From Vulcanisaeta sp. JCM 16159 (GTDB taxonomy: Archaea; Thermoproteota; Thermoprotei; Thermoproteales; Thermocladiaceae), in NCBI RefSeq assembly GCF_001316265.1, contig NZ_BBDN01000004.1, positions 166,361 through 230,360 of the forward strand: a stretch of DNA of 64,000 nt. Reading direction: 5' to 3'. Each line of letters opens with the position of its first letter. Positions within the stretch are counted from its first letter, which is position 1. Shown here one piece after another: positions 53,229-62,584 of this stretch. The notes under the pieces are model-generated. The model ran no database searches and was not told where the DNA came from. It worked only from the letters and a program-made list of their open reading frames with translations. A program made the translations under genes and the position numbers.

Positions 53229-54232
53229 TGACGCTCGTACTGGGTATCGAATCCACGGCCCACACCTTCGGTGTTGGGATAGCCAGCGAGGACGGAGTAC
53301 TCATAAATATTAATGACACATACACACCACCACAGGGCGTGGGAATACACCCGAGAGTTGCTGCCGACCACCACGTCGCAGTAGGCCCAAGACTACTCAG
53401 CGAAGCGCTGAAGAAGCTCGGCATTGGCATTAGGGACGTCGATGCCGTGGCCTTCTCCATGGGCCCAGGACTAGGCCCAGCCTTAGGGTCGGTGCTACCC
53501 TGGCGAGGGCAATAGCCATTAAGTTCGGCAAACCACTGGTGCCCGTTCACCACGGCATCGCACATGTCGAGGTAGCCAGGTGGTCCGCAAAACTCAGGGA
53601 CCCGCTGGTCCTACTCGTGTCCGGCGGGCACACAATGGTCATTGCACACTCTGGGAGGACTTACGGGGTTTTTGGCGAGACGATAGACATGGCCGTGGGC
53701 AATGCCCTAGATTACTTCGCGAGGAGTGTTGGTTTACAAAACCCAGGGATCCCACACCTGGAGGAGTGCGCGGAGAGGGGTAGTAGGTACATACCACTTC
53801 CATACACTGTTAAGGGGCAGGACGTATCCTTCTCCGGGCTAGTCGAGGAGGCCCTAAGACTCGTTAGGAAGGCATCGCGCTGCCCGACGTGTGCCTAAGC
53901 CTAATCGAGACAGCGTACTCAATGCTAGGCGAGGTGGTCGAGAGGGGACTAGCACTAACGGGTAAGAAGGAGCTATTACTGGCTGGTGGCGTTGCAAGGA
54001 GTAGGAGGCTTAAGTCCATAATGGAGTGGATAGCCAATGAATTCAACGCAAAACTAGGCATAGTACCGCCAGAGTACGCGGGGGACAACGGAGGAATGAT
54101 AGCACTAACAGGCTACTAGCCTACAAAAGCGGAATCACCATAGACCCAACCGAAGCAGTGACAAAACAAAGATGGAGACTAGACGAAGTAGAAACACCCT
54201 GGTTCGGAAACGAACCCTGGTTCAACAAATAA
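53228..54232 (+). CDS. kae1: Kae1, tRNA t6A threonylcarbamoyltransferase subunit (frameshifted)
   Basis: Catalytic ASKHA-fold subunit of KEOPS, transferring threonylcarbamoyl to A37 of ANN-decoding tRNAs. Signatures: LGIESTAHTFGVGIA, the iron-binding HHGIAHVEVA (H-x3-H), LLVSGGHTMVI, FGETIDMAVGNALDYFAR, LLAGGVARSRRL and, in the final frame, KQRWRLDEVE. Shifts near 53500, 53880 and 54115 divide it. About 334 residues, normal for archaeal Kae1 without fused Bud32. The gene is universally essential, which supports the sequencing-error explanation. Confidence 0.96.
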
Positions 54233-54318
54233 TCCCAAAGCACCAGATGGCGAGAGAATAATGAGGAGAAAATAAAAGGAAGAAATTTTAACAAGACTTA
54301 TTTAAGGCATTAAGCTCA

Positions 54319-54867
54319 TTATGAGCTTGCTGTTACTGTGAATGGGTATGTCTGGCCGCTGACCGTGGTTATGTAGCCGCTGTATTGTATTCCGACTGCG
54401 GCTGTTTGATTGCCGCTGCATGATGCCTTAATTCCAGTTGGCACGGTTATTCCACCGCTGCCACTAATTGATGTAGCGTTGTTAAAGACGTAAGTTCCAC
54501 TAGTACTACCACTTGTTATTCCTAGCGTTATTGTTAATTGACCTCCCTGTGTTCCAGCTGGCACCTGCACTGGCTGTGAGAATACACAGCTTAGGCTTCC
54601 CAGCGTGAAGCCATTAATGCCAATACCACTACTCGATGGGTTGCTTATTAAGATAGTTAAGGTAGCGCTACCACCACTACTATTAATAGCATTACCAACA
54701 CCTGTTAAGCCGATAGCCTGTACCTGTAGTGTTGCTGTTTTGCTTGCTGAGCCTGCTAGTCCGAAGACCCACACAGCCACTGCCACAGCCAGCGCTATTG
54801 CCACGGCTATGAGTATTATCGTAGCCACCACGTTAGATATACCCCTCCTATTCATTTTTGTTGCCAT
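54319..54867 (-). CDS. Archaeal type IV pilin-like protein
   Basis: A 182-residue secreted structural protein with a class III signal peptide: basic leader MATKMNRRGIS, then the helix NVVATIILIAVAIALAVAVA, cleaved by the archaeal prepilin peptidase near the Gly-Ile-Ser site. The mature domain is Ser/Thr/Gly-rich and beta-like (SATLTILISNPSSSGIGING), typical of adhesion pili. No assembly ATPase or membrane platform gene is nearby, so it is assembled by a distant system. Archaellin is less likely. Confidence 0.88.
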   Translation of the reverse strand: MATKMNRRGISNVVATIILIAVAIALAVAVAVWVFGLAGSASKTATLQVQAIGLTGVGNAINSSGGSATLTILISNPSSSGIGINGFTLGSLSCVFSQPVQVPAGTQGGQLTITLGITSGSTSGTYVFNNATSISGSGGITVPTGIKASCSGNQTAAVGIQYSGYITTVSGQTYPFTVTASS

Positions 54868-55067
54868 ACGCTTTGTTGATCTTTCAACTGCTTAATAAAT
54901 ACTCACAGGCGTGGTTTTTGGTACTTTCTATTTGGGAAAATCTCTTTCTATTGCGGTAGAAACATGGGGTACCTAGGTTATGTATTTAGTGGTTGTTTGC
55001 TTATTCTTTCTTTCTATCGTTAATTGCATGGCTTAGTTTCTGCTTTCCAATATTTTGTTACCTTAGT

Positions 55068-55422
55068 TAGTATCTAAGGACATTAGTTAGTGATTGGCTT
55101 ATTCCTATGATTGTGTTGTTGATATTGTATATGCCCATTGATGCGGCTATGTTGCCGGCCACAGCTATGAATTTCATGACTATGAACACGACCATGAACC
55201 ACCTAAACCTTGGATATCTGTGCGTTGCTAGGTATATCATTGCCATGAGTGCTTCGTAGGCTGTGAAGCTATTGCCGCGGCTAGGTAATTGCTTAGGTGT
55301 AGGGTGGTTGCGTAGTAGTTGAGCTCCTGAAGCCCAAGCAATGAGAAGTCCAGGTAACTAGTTGTCAAGTCGAGTAGGTTTGCCAGTGTTGCTGTGAGTA
55401 TTAGGTCTGCCTTATTAATCAT
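55068..55422 (-). CDS. Small membrane protein, about 118 residues (frameshifted)
   Basis: Frame 55237-55422 (MINKADLILTATLANLLDLT) continues after a shift near 55255 as SFTAYEALMAMIYLATHRYP and then FRWFMVVFIVMKFIAVAGNI, stopping at 55068. It has three or four hydrophobic segments. The layout resembles small DUF5658-type membrane proteins, a tentative comparison. No functional motif. Confidence 0.55.
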
Positions 55423-55613
55423 TATTATATTCTCTTTCTACACATGAGTATAAAAATTTTATTGAGAATTTATGATTATTTTTATTGATTTTATTTTGTA
55501 TAATTGTTGAGAAGAGATAGAAATGATGGAATAGAATAAAGAAACCCCGGTAAACTCAATGATAAGACGTTCAATACTTAAATCCCTGGGTCATCACAGC
55601 CCTCCAACCAGGT

Positions 55614-56632
55614 ATGTGGGCTGTCGGTTTCGAAAAACATGGAGACCCCGGCGTACTTAAGGTCATGGAGTTTCCAGACCTCAGGCCAGGGCCTGGGGAG
55701 GTCATTATTAGGGTTTTGGCGACCTCGTTGAATAGGATTGACACAATAGTGCGTAGGGGATACCCGGGTATACCCGTTAAGTTACCTCACGTACCGGTGC
55801 CGACATGGTTGGCTACATAGAGTCGGCTGGACCTGGCACGGATCTTGGCGAGTTTAGGGTTGGGGACTTAGTCCTGGTTAGTAATGCGTGGGGTTGTGGT
55901 TCGTGTAGGTTCTGTAGGGTTGGTATGGAGGACCACTGCCAATCATGGACTATGCCTGGATTTCATGTTTGGGGTGGTTATGGGGAGTTGGTTAGGGTCC
56001 TGTTAGGGCCCTGGTCAGGGCGCCCAGGGGGATGACCATTAATGAATTGGCCGTACTACCGCTGGCCTATGGTGTTTCCTGGAAGGCTCTGAGGGTTGCC
56101 AATGTCGGCCCTGGTGACTGGGTGCTGGTGTTGGGAGACTTGGGTGGTGTTGGTACGGCATTAACGATACTGGCCAAGGCATTGGGTGCCAGGGTAATTG
56201 CGGTCACCACGAGGCCCAGTTTACTGAGGACCTGGGGGTTGACGTAGTTGTTGGTTATGATAAGGAGGAGTTGATGAGGGCTATTAATGAGAATACTGAT
56301 GGTGGTGTTGATGCTGCCATAGACAGTATTGGCGACACTTTGCCAATGGCGTTGGATGCCGTTAGGCCAGAAGGCACGGTAGTCACGTTTGGAGTCCTTG
56401 AGAAATCATCCACGGTGCAGATCGACATTAGGAGGTTTTACCTTAGGCATACACGGTTGATAGGCATTCACAACGCGTCTGGGTCATACCTTAAGGAGGC
56501 CATTAACTTCATGGTTAGTAGGGACGTTAGGCCATTCATAAGTAAGAGTATTAAGGATGCCCAGTCCTCCATGAGTTGATGGAGAGTAGGGGCGTGGTTG
56601 GTAAGGTGGTGATGCTTCATGAGTGGGACTAG
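55614..56632 (+). CDS. Zinc-type alcohol dehydrogenase (MDR superfamily), heavily frameshifted
   Basis: About 339 residues. It starts MWAVGFEKHGDPGVLKVMEF, and SLNRIDTIVRRGYPG follows. Structural-zinc Cys residues are in CGSCRFCRVGMEDHC, and the coenzyme loop GDLGGVGTALTILAKALGA follows. SIGDTLPMALDAVRPEGTVV is typical of the quinone oxidoreductase/alcohol dehydrogenase group. Four or five shifts (about 55800, 56020, 56230, 56580) disrupt it. The stop overlaps the start of the CPBP gene by 14 bp. Confidence 0.85.
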
Positions 56633-57239
56633 GGCTAAGGCAGTGGCTTACGTAATCCTACCCCTGGTACTGTGGCCGCTATCCTTTGACGTATTTAGTA
56701 AGTACTTTGTCTATGGCATGGCACTATCAACGTTACTGCTCGGCTTATTATCACTGGCTTGGTTTAGGGATAGGCTTCGGTGGTTTAGGGTTAACACCTC
56801 AGTAGTGATTGTACTTGGTCTCCTCATGTCCGGGATTCTCTACATGATCTTTGTTGGTGGTTACGCATTGCTTAAATACATGGGACTCGCGGGTTATGTG
56901 GTCCTCGTTTATGAAATGGTTAGGGGCATGGCAAATGCTTATGCCTTATCCATTGCCCTGGTAATCATTGGGTTCATGGAGGAGGTCTACTGGAGGGGTG
57001 GTCTTCAGGAATCGGCGAGGGAGTTAGGCGGCATTTTTAGTAATGAGCCTTGGATAGCGTCGATGATTTACTACACGCTCGTCCACATATCCACGTTGAA
57101 TCCAGCCCTAATTGCCGGGGCTTTCGTCATTGGGCTTATTGATGGTGTGCTTGCGGATAAGGCTGGCCTTACGGCCTCAATAATAGCCCACGTAATGTGG
57201 CTAGAGTTAATGATGGTGTTCCTCCCGCTGGTTTCATAG
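56619..57239 (+). CDS. CPBP-family intramembrane glutamic protease
   Basis: An intact 206-residue polytopic protein. The defining motifs are GFMEEVYWRGGLQE (E-E-x3-R, about residue 125), MIYYTLVHISTLNP (His) and IIAHVMW (late His). Relatives cleave CAAX-type prenylated proteins, bacteriocins or anti-sigma factors, so a specific target cannot be named. It overlaps the dehydrogenase upstream and is probably co-transcribed. Confidence 0.88.
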   Translation: MSGTRAKAVAYVILPLVLWPLSFDVFSKYFVYGMALSTLLLGLLSLAWFRDRLRWFRVNTSVVIVLGLLMSGILYMIFVGGYALLKYMGLAGYVVLVYEMVRGMANAYALSIALVIIGFMEEVYWRGGLQESARELGGIFSNEPWIASMIYYTLVHISTLNPALIAGAFVIGLIDGVLADKAGLTASIIAHVMWLELMMVFLPLVS

Positions 57240-57322
57240 CGATACGTGGGCTTACATCATGGTTATTTTACTTAATATAGAAAATAATGTTTTTAAATTA
57301 TTAAGAATTAAATTGAATATTA

Positions 57323-58206
57323 ATGAATAAGAGTGATGTCCTCGGTCTCATTAGGGCGTGGAGTCTATTAATGACTTTAGCGGTCTCCCTTATCGGCATT
57401 GGTTATGCTATCACCTTGGGCTTTACTATGGCTTAAGAATTGTGTACTCGGTAATGGCTGTGATGGGTGCCTTATTTCTTCATGCCAGTGTTAACGTGCT
57501 TAATGACTACTACGACTTTATACACGGTGTTGACAGCCCCAACTCACCCACGGCGGTTTATAGGCGTCAACCACTGGTCATGGGTACGGTAAGCCCATCA
57601 TTCATTAAGAACCTGGGGTTCTCACTAATAATTGCGGGGGCTACGATTGGCACATATCTAACGGTAATGGAGGGCTACCTAATACTGGCGCTTGGGTTAC
57701 TTGGTGTGTTCCTGCTATACGCCTACACGGGACCACCATTCACGCTTAAGTATAGGGGGCTTGGTGAGTTATCGGTTGCATTAACCTGGGGCCCATTGCT
57801 GGTCAGCGGCTTCTTTGTGGCTGCATCTGGTGGTTCATTAATACCAAGCGTGCTCTTAATATCATTACCGCCATTCTTCATAATGTTCTCGATAATATAC
57901 GCAAACAACTACAGGGATAGGGAGTACGACGCCAAGGCCGGAATTAGGACTTTAGCCATGTTAACGGCTAAGTACGGCTACCAAATATACATGGGCTCAT
58001 TGATTACGGCCTACATAATCAACACAGCATTGGTAATCACGGGCATGCTACCATACACCGCGCTGTCCACGTTATCCACGGCAGCCCTAATACCAAGACT
58101 AGCAAGGGCCTTCAGGAATAACGCGCACAACATAGACGCAAGGACAGGCCTCCTATACACAATATACTGCCTAATATACGGCGCAGCCCTAATGATACCA
58201 ACGTGA
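57323..58206 (+). CDS. UbiA-family prenyltransferase (MenA-like) (frameshifted)
   Basis: Membrane-embedded prenyltransferase of about 294 residues. The Asp-rich motif ASVNVLNDYYDFIHGVD binds the isoprenyl diphosphate through Mg2+, and the second motif is YANNYRDREYDAKAGIRTLA. It is closest in style to 1,4-dihydroxy-2-naphthoate prenyltransferase of menaquinone synthesis, although archaeal lipid or heme O synthases share the fold. One shift near 57435 splits it; ATG 57323 gives a family-like N-terminus (DVLGLIRAWSLLMTLAVSLI). Confidence 0.85.
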
Positions 58207-58221
58207 GCGGCGAACCAACAA

Positions 58222-58236
58222 TAAAAACTTAATATA
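58222..58236 (+). promoter_or_regulatory. TATA-like element of tRNA-Arg
   Basis: The tract aaaaacttaatatat lies 23-37 bp upstream of the tRNA 5' end, the position expected for an archaeal TATA box. Confidence 0.45.
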
Positions 58237-58258
58237 TGCCCTAAATAATTAATAACCC

Positions 58259-58335
58259 CGGCCCGTAGCTCAGCCAGGTAGAGCGGCGGCCTCCGGAGCC
58301 GTAGGTCGTGGGTTCAAATCCCACCGGGCCCGCCA
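58259..58335 (+). tRNA. tRNA-Arg (anticodon CCG)
   Basis: A complete 77-nt cloverleaf folds by eye: D arm gctc/gagc, anticodon stem gcggc/gccgt around loop ctccgga (anticodon CCG), T arm gtggg/cccac with ttcaaat loop, acceptor 3' strand cgggccc, discriminator G and an encoded CCA. The first acceptor pair is C-C as read, where G-C is expected; this is either a read error in the C/G run or a real mismatch. No intron. It is the probable integration site of the downstream element. Confidence 0.93.
58295..58335 (+). repeat. Left attachment-like sequence (3' half of tRNA-Arg)
   Basis: Shares the blocks taggtcgt and gggttcaaatccc with 62534-62575. Integration here would regenerate the functional tRNA 3' end, as in known tRNA-targeting integrases. 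Confidence 0.5.
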
Positions 58336-58448
58336 GTTCCTTGTTCAGTTTCTCTTTGATCATTGTCATTATCGTTTACGGTGTCATTGGTGTACATTTA
58401 CACAAACTTTATATACGTGGGTGATGTAGATTTTTACGGTGAATCTGC

Positions 58449-59701
58449 ATGGTTGACTGCTCGTTACTGGATATTGAACAGTTAACCCATAAACAGCGAC
58501 TTTTAATTCTTATATTATTTTATTGAATAATAAAGGAATTAAACCTCGTGACCTGGGTGTCACGAGTAATTACATTAGTATGGTTAGGAGTGGTAGGGCT
58601 AGGGTTGGTGATGGGCTTTTATGCTTAATGCTTAAACTCCTAACACCAGAGGAGCTCCAGGCCCTATTGAAGGGCTGGGTTCCCGAGAAGAGGGCTTCTT
58701 TGAATGATGCCCTTAGGGTGATAATAACTGCCAGGGAGGATCCCGAGTTCCGTGAGCAATTCCTCACATTGCTCTCCAGGTACTTGGGTGATTACGTGCA
58801 GGCGGTTGGTAAGACTTGACACGTCACGTATGAGGACATTGAGACTTACGTCAAGGCCATGAGGCTTAGGGGCGTTAAGGAGAAGACACTGCATGACAGG
58901 CTTCACTACATCCAGAGGGCATTAGGGATTACTTGGCCGAGGTCCTTGAGGAGGAGGGGCCAAACGTTGTTAGGTAACGTGTCGGCAAGCCTAAAGTCCT
59001 TCATTAAGAATGTGCTCCAGCCCAGGGATCCAGGGCTATTCGCAATACTCCATAACTCATTCAAGACGATTAAGTCAAGGAGTAATAATAAGACCAGGCT
59101 CCCAACGATTGATGAGTTAAGGCAAATCCTGCAAAGGATTGAGTCAATAGAAGCCAAGGTTTACTTCCTCAATACTGAGCAGAGACTGGTTTGAGACCTG
59201 GCGAGCCGTTTCTAATCACAATGGACGATGTGGATCTCGATCATGGCCTGCTTAGGGTTGGTAAGGTGACTGAGACAAAGAGGTCATTCATAGCCTTCCT
59301 GCAGCCAAAGACCATTGAGTTCACTAGGAGCCAGTACCTGCCCAGGCGTGACAAGTTCGTTAGCAACATAACCAAGCCCATCGAGGCGAGTAAGTGGTTT
59401 GGGCAGGAGGTCATTGATAGGCTCAGGCAGAGGTTCCTACCCTTTGACCAGGGCAGGCTAAGGAGGGAGATTAAGGACGCTGCCAGGGCAGTGCTTGGTA
59501 GGGAATTCGAGCTTTATGAACTTAGGAAGTTCTTTGCTACCTGGATGATTAGCCATGCGTCCCAGAGAGCATTGTGAATACACTCCAAGGCAGGGCTCCA
59601 CCCACTGAGTACAGGTACTCATTGAGCATTATTGGAGTCCTAGGCATGAGGAACTTAGGGATTGGTACCTAAGGAATGCACCGTGTTTACTGTGCCAGTG
59701 A
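58449..59701 (+). pseudogene. Archaeal tyrosine recombinase/integrase, with an in-frame stop and frameshifts
   Basis: Site-specific recombinase. A helix-turn-helix-like N-terminus (RDLGVTSNYISMVRSGRARV) precedes a core-binding helical part (YEDIETYVKAMRLRGVKEKT). The catalytic domain has Arg in LRPGEPFLITMDDVDLDHG, Lys in KVTETKRSFIAF, LYELRKFFATWMISH (Arg), then LQGRAPPTEYR and the nucleophilic Tyr region LIEHYWSPRHEELRDWYL. The N-terminus needs one shift near 58522, and others lie near 59180, 59565 and 59630. A TGA at 58817-58819 is in the same frame as the flanking sequence, so it is a true substitution-type stop. Activity is doubtful unless this is a base error. Confidence 0.8.
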
Positions 59702-60087
59702 TCAAGAGAAAAACCCTAATCAACACCGCATGTAACTAGCACTGATTTTGAACGGGCAACCTCACCCAGTGCATTTTACATGTGTTAATGATCATGTTTT
59801 TGAGCATTCGTTAGTTACCTTTATTATTATTATGTAATTACTAACCATCCTCATACTTGATAAGTAGGTTTTTCAGGAGCGACACATAGTAGGTCTCGAT
59901 CTTTTACCCCTACTTATCGTGGATCTTCTCCTCATGACCGCAACAAATGCGAGTCTCGATTTGGCATATCCTTTTTCATTGCAATCTAGTGTGAATATTC
60001 TTGTTCAATGCTCATTAGCCAGTCTTATGTCCATATTTTCCCTTGGCATATCCTCGCCCCTCATTTCTCTAAAGAAGCAATTAATCC
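59702..60087. other. Non-coding stretch of the element
   Basis: No supported gene. An inverted repeat, gataagtagg at 59859-59868 and cctacttatc at 59909-59918, brackets 40 bp. The direct repeat gtctcgat occurs at 59893 and 59954. The 11-mer ttggcatatcc is seen twice (about 59960 and 60042). These short repeats could be origin or regulator-binding sites, without proof. Confidence 0.35.
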
Positions 60088-61566
60088 TTAAGTTCTTTTC
60101 CCTTGGAATTCAATGGTAATCAATAATTTTCTAAGTTCATATGATAAGGGGATTGCGTATATTAATGTTATAGCTATGGCAATTAGCAGTAGAATTAGTG
60201 CGAGTATTAGGTGTCTTTTTACATACACTTCCTCAAGCAGGGGTTTATCGCTTACGTAGAGTAGTACTGACACGGCTCCCGTTACCTAGGTAGCCATGGC
60301 GCCGATCACGGCACTAATGACATCAATAGAAACATGGGTAAGTATTGTAATGATGATGCTAAATAAATAAGTGCCTATGGGTGTATAGTTGAATATTCCC
60401 AATGCGGTTGCATTATAACGTAACCTCAGGCTAATTCTAGGCTCTATTATTACTGCCTTCCTATCTTCTCTCTGGCGACTGGTTACTTCCTTTCTTTCTT
60501 TCCAATTCTAGTAATTTCTCTAATTCTTCTCTTTCCTTCTCTAGCTTTTTACGAATAATCATCATCAAAGCCTGGGAATCAATATAACAGTATGCCTGCG
60601 TGCTTTCCTTATCATTTTTACCCGCTGAGGTATCAAGCATTATCACGCCAACATCTCTCCTTATGTCTTCAATGGGTTTATTAGACATCTTATCATAAAT
60701 CTTCAATGTTAGTTCTCTTTTCCTTATACGGACTCCCTTGGGCAACCTAATCACGACATGCACAGAGTTTATTCTTGGTCCATCTGGAAAGAGGGCAAGT
60801 TCAGGAAATGTGTTAAAGCCAATACTAAAATTGGCATTTAAAATGTTTCTCCACCCAACTAGTTCCTCATGTGGTTGTGCCCTAATTCTCTGAATAACAA
60901 TGAAGTACCGCCTATTAATCAACTTAACCAAGGCCAATGGATGGTACGTCACAATCTCATCGCGAAGAAAATATACCAAGGACCAAACTCTTCCATAAAA
61001 TATGGATAATATACGTAGTAATATTGGTGATACCTCATAAGAAAGCGGTATATAGGCGTTCGTATTTTTAACCAACTTAATATATTGGTTAATTAAATCA
61101 GGAGCTTTCTTACTAACTTCACCTGGTGTTCGGTATTTCAGGATCTCATTAATAGTCTGTAATATTTCATCTCTGATCTTCCCTTTCTCATCCTCATCTA
61201 TAATCATTATCTTTAATAATTCATCAAATATTTTATCGGCGTACGCTTTAGTGCCTGTTCCCTATAACTGCTTGGTAGTACTATGATTCTCTCATCGTGC
61301 TGCCCCCTTGTTCTGTATGTGAAGGTTGCCCTGCGCGGTCTCGGTGGTAGTGGTACCACGAAGTAACACTCACGCCTGCCCTTACACCAACTAGGCTCCT
61401 CCAAGACCTCACCAACAATAACCTCATCATAAGTAACAACATCAGGCAATATATCAACAACCCTAAGAAAATACCTCAAAACACGAACCCTACCACTAAA
61501 GTAATAATCAAGTGAATTCGATATAATGGGATCCATTGTGTTAGTACAGTAGCTTCCTCCGATCAT
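60088..61566 (-). CDS. Element-encoded uncharacterised protein with C-terminal membrane helices (frameshifted)
   Basis: Three consecutive frames (61213-61566, 60461-61207, 60088-60458) read as one protein of about 490 residues with shifts near 61250 and 60475. Near 61260 the second frame is open upstream of its ATG (YADKIFDELLKIMIIDEDEK). A TAG at about 60285 lies in the last frame. The N-terminal part contains CYFVVPLPPRPRRATF. The middle has an amphipathic beta region (NSVHVVIRLPKGVRIRKREL). A helical Lys/Glu-rich stalk (RKKLEKEREELEKLLELERK) leads to two hydrophobic segments (TYLFSIIITILTHVSIDVIS; HLILALILLLIAIAITLIYA). No family recognised. Three separate genes is the alternative. Confidence 0.5.
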
Positions 61567-61570
61567 ACTC

Positions 61571-62029
61571 TTATGTTATGCTCTTGCTAGCTTTGGCATC
61601 GGTTTTCCTTTTCTCCTCGTGAATCTTCTCTATTTTAGCTATGCATTCATCGATGAGTTTCTCATTGATTAATTTCTTTTTCTCGTCAGACAGGTTGGGG
61701 TATTCCCTCTTTAACTCCTCCAGTAACTCCTTAACGGTCTTGTACCTCTCCTCGAGTTCGTTGTCTTCCGCTGTTTCTATGTACCTCGGTATGACCACCT
61801 CAAAGAGCTCCCTATAGAACTCGGGAATCCTGTCCCTATTCTCCTCAATCGCTATCGCCATCGCGAGCGCGAAAATAGCATCACCAATACTCCTATCCAC
61901 GCCAGTACTATCCGTATTCCTAATTACCGCGTCCCAATCAATGCTCTCAATAATTCTAGCAAATTTACTATATTCATCATTAGATGAACTCAATTCTGTC
62001 TTCCTTATAATTGCTCTTGTCTTACTCAA
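61571..62029 (-). CDS. Element-encoded helical acidic protein, 152 residues
   Basis: Intact frame with a TTG start at 62029. The protein is charged and almost entirely helical: FARIIESIDWDAVIRNTDST, a short hydrophobic helix (IGDAIFALAMAIAIEEN), then a long Glu/Lys-rich helix (KTVKELLEELKREYPNLSDE). It ends 5 bp before the start of the large element protein on the same strand, so the two form an operon. I do not recognise a family; the coiled-coil-like tail suits a partner or regulator. Confidence 0.6.
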   Translation of the reverse strand: MSKTRAIIRKTELSSSNDEYSKFARIIESIDWDAVIRNTDSTGVDRSIGDAIFALAMAIAIEENRDRIPEFYRELFEVVIPRYIETAEDNELEERYKTVKELLEELKREYPNLSDEKKKLINEKLIDECIAKIEKIHEEKRKTDAKASKSIT

Positions 62030-62266
62030 CCACGGTGTATCTTGGGCGTATTAATAAATTGATTATGCGTTTAAAATAATTAATGTAATCGTTTGTATCG
62101 TAAATGCTTATTTTATAAGTCCTTTTCTTAATAAAATATGTTATGCTAAGTAACTTAATGCGTAATGCATTAAGAATAGAACCTAAAATAATTCGACTAT
62201 CACGGCTCATAGCAGTTAAAAATTAAGAGAAATACTTATAAGCTTTTCTTAAAATCCTTTTATTCT

Positions 62267-62429
62267 TATGCTATTCTTTAGCCTACCTGCTATAGCTGTG
62301 GTGTTTGTACGGCGACTTGTCCCTTAGCCAGGAGGGGCATGAATTTCCGAGGAAGATAATAAGGTACGCAATCCTTGGTCTTGAGGATAAGCTAATTTCA
62401 AGTACTGAGCCCTGGCTATGTTACTTCAC
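62267..62429 (+). pseudogene. HdrC-like heterodisulfide reductase fragment
   Basis: Reads CYSCGVCTATCPLA, a complete ferredoxin-type [4Fe-4S] motif. After one missing G in the GGGG run near 62336 it continues as FPRKIIRYAILGLEDKLISS and then EPWLCY, the hallmark linker of HdrC subunits. The family's second Cys cluster, expected right after WLCY, is absent, and unrelated sequence follows. It is therefore a 5' fragment of about 55 codons. A tcttaaaat tract upstream could be its old promoter. Confidence 0.65.
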
Positions 62430-62463
62430 CATCTTTAATATCAAACTTAACGAGACCATTAGA

Positions 62464-62498
62464 GTACAAGTTTCTAATTACCAAAATTGTACAAGTTT
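62464..62498 (+). repeat. Direct repeat of gtacaagttt
   Basis: The 10-mer occurs at 62464-62473 and 62489-62498, 25 bp start to start, between the HdrC fragment and the tRNA-like copy. The role is unknown; it could be a recombination footprint or binding sites. Confidence 0.4.
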
Positions 62499-62533
62499 AG
62501 CTTTACGGGTCTATTTGCATGAGAGAGCCTTCA

Positions 62534-62575
62534 GAAGCCATAGGTCGTTGGGTTCAAATCCCGCTGGGCCGGCCA
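62534..62575 (+). repeat. Degenerate copy of tRNA-Arg 3' half (right attachment-like site)
   Basis: Matches 58295-58335 at 36 of 42 positions including taggtcgt and gggttcaaatccc, and ends in ggcca. No D arm or anticodon arm precedes it, so it is not a whole tRNA. Because the T-arm consensus is shared by all tRNAs, an origin from a different tRNA remains possible. Confidence 0.55.
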
Positions 62576-62584
62576 AATCTTCAC

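Larger units (their letters stand above)
58259..62575. mobile_element. Probable tRNA-Arg-integrated element (about 4.2 kb)
   Basis: Bounded on the left by tRNA-Arg(CCG) and on the right by a 42-bp degenerate copy of that tRNA's 3' half (62534-62575; 36 of 42 positions match 58295-58335). Inside are a tyrosine integrase directly after the tRNA and AT-rich minus-strand genes without recognised relatives. There is also a fragment of a cellular HdrC-like gene near the right end. The arrangement is that of archaeal plasmids and viruses that integrate at tRNA genes. Imperfect attachment copies and a broken integrase suggest an old, immobile insertion. Confidence 0.62.

Noticed and set aside
59919..60119. 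A 66-codon plus-strand ORF in the element
   Set aside because: Its composition is Leu/Ser-rich with no family likeness, and its end overlaps the membrane-protein gene on the other strand; no promoter or ribosome-binding site supports it.
62022..62210. A 62-codon minus-strand ORF upstream of the element operon
   Set aside because: Very AT-rich, Ile/Tyr/Asn-biased translation typical of non-coding DNA; more likely the operon's promoter region.
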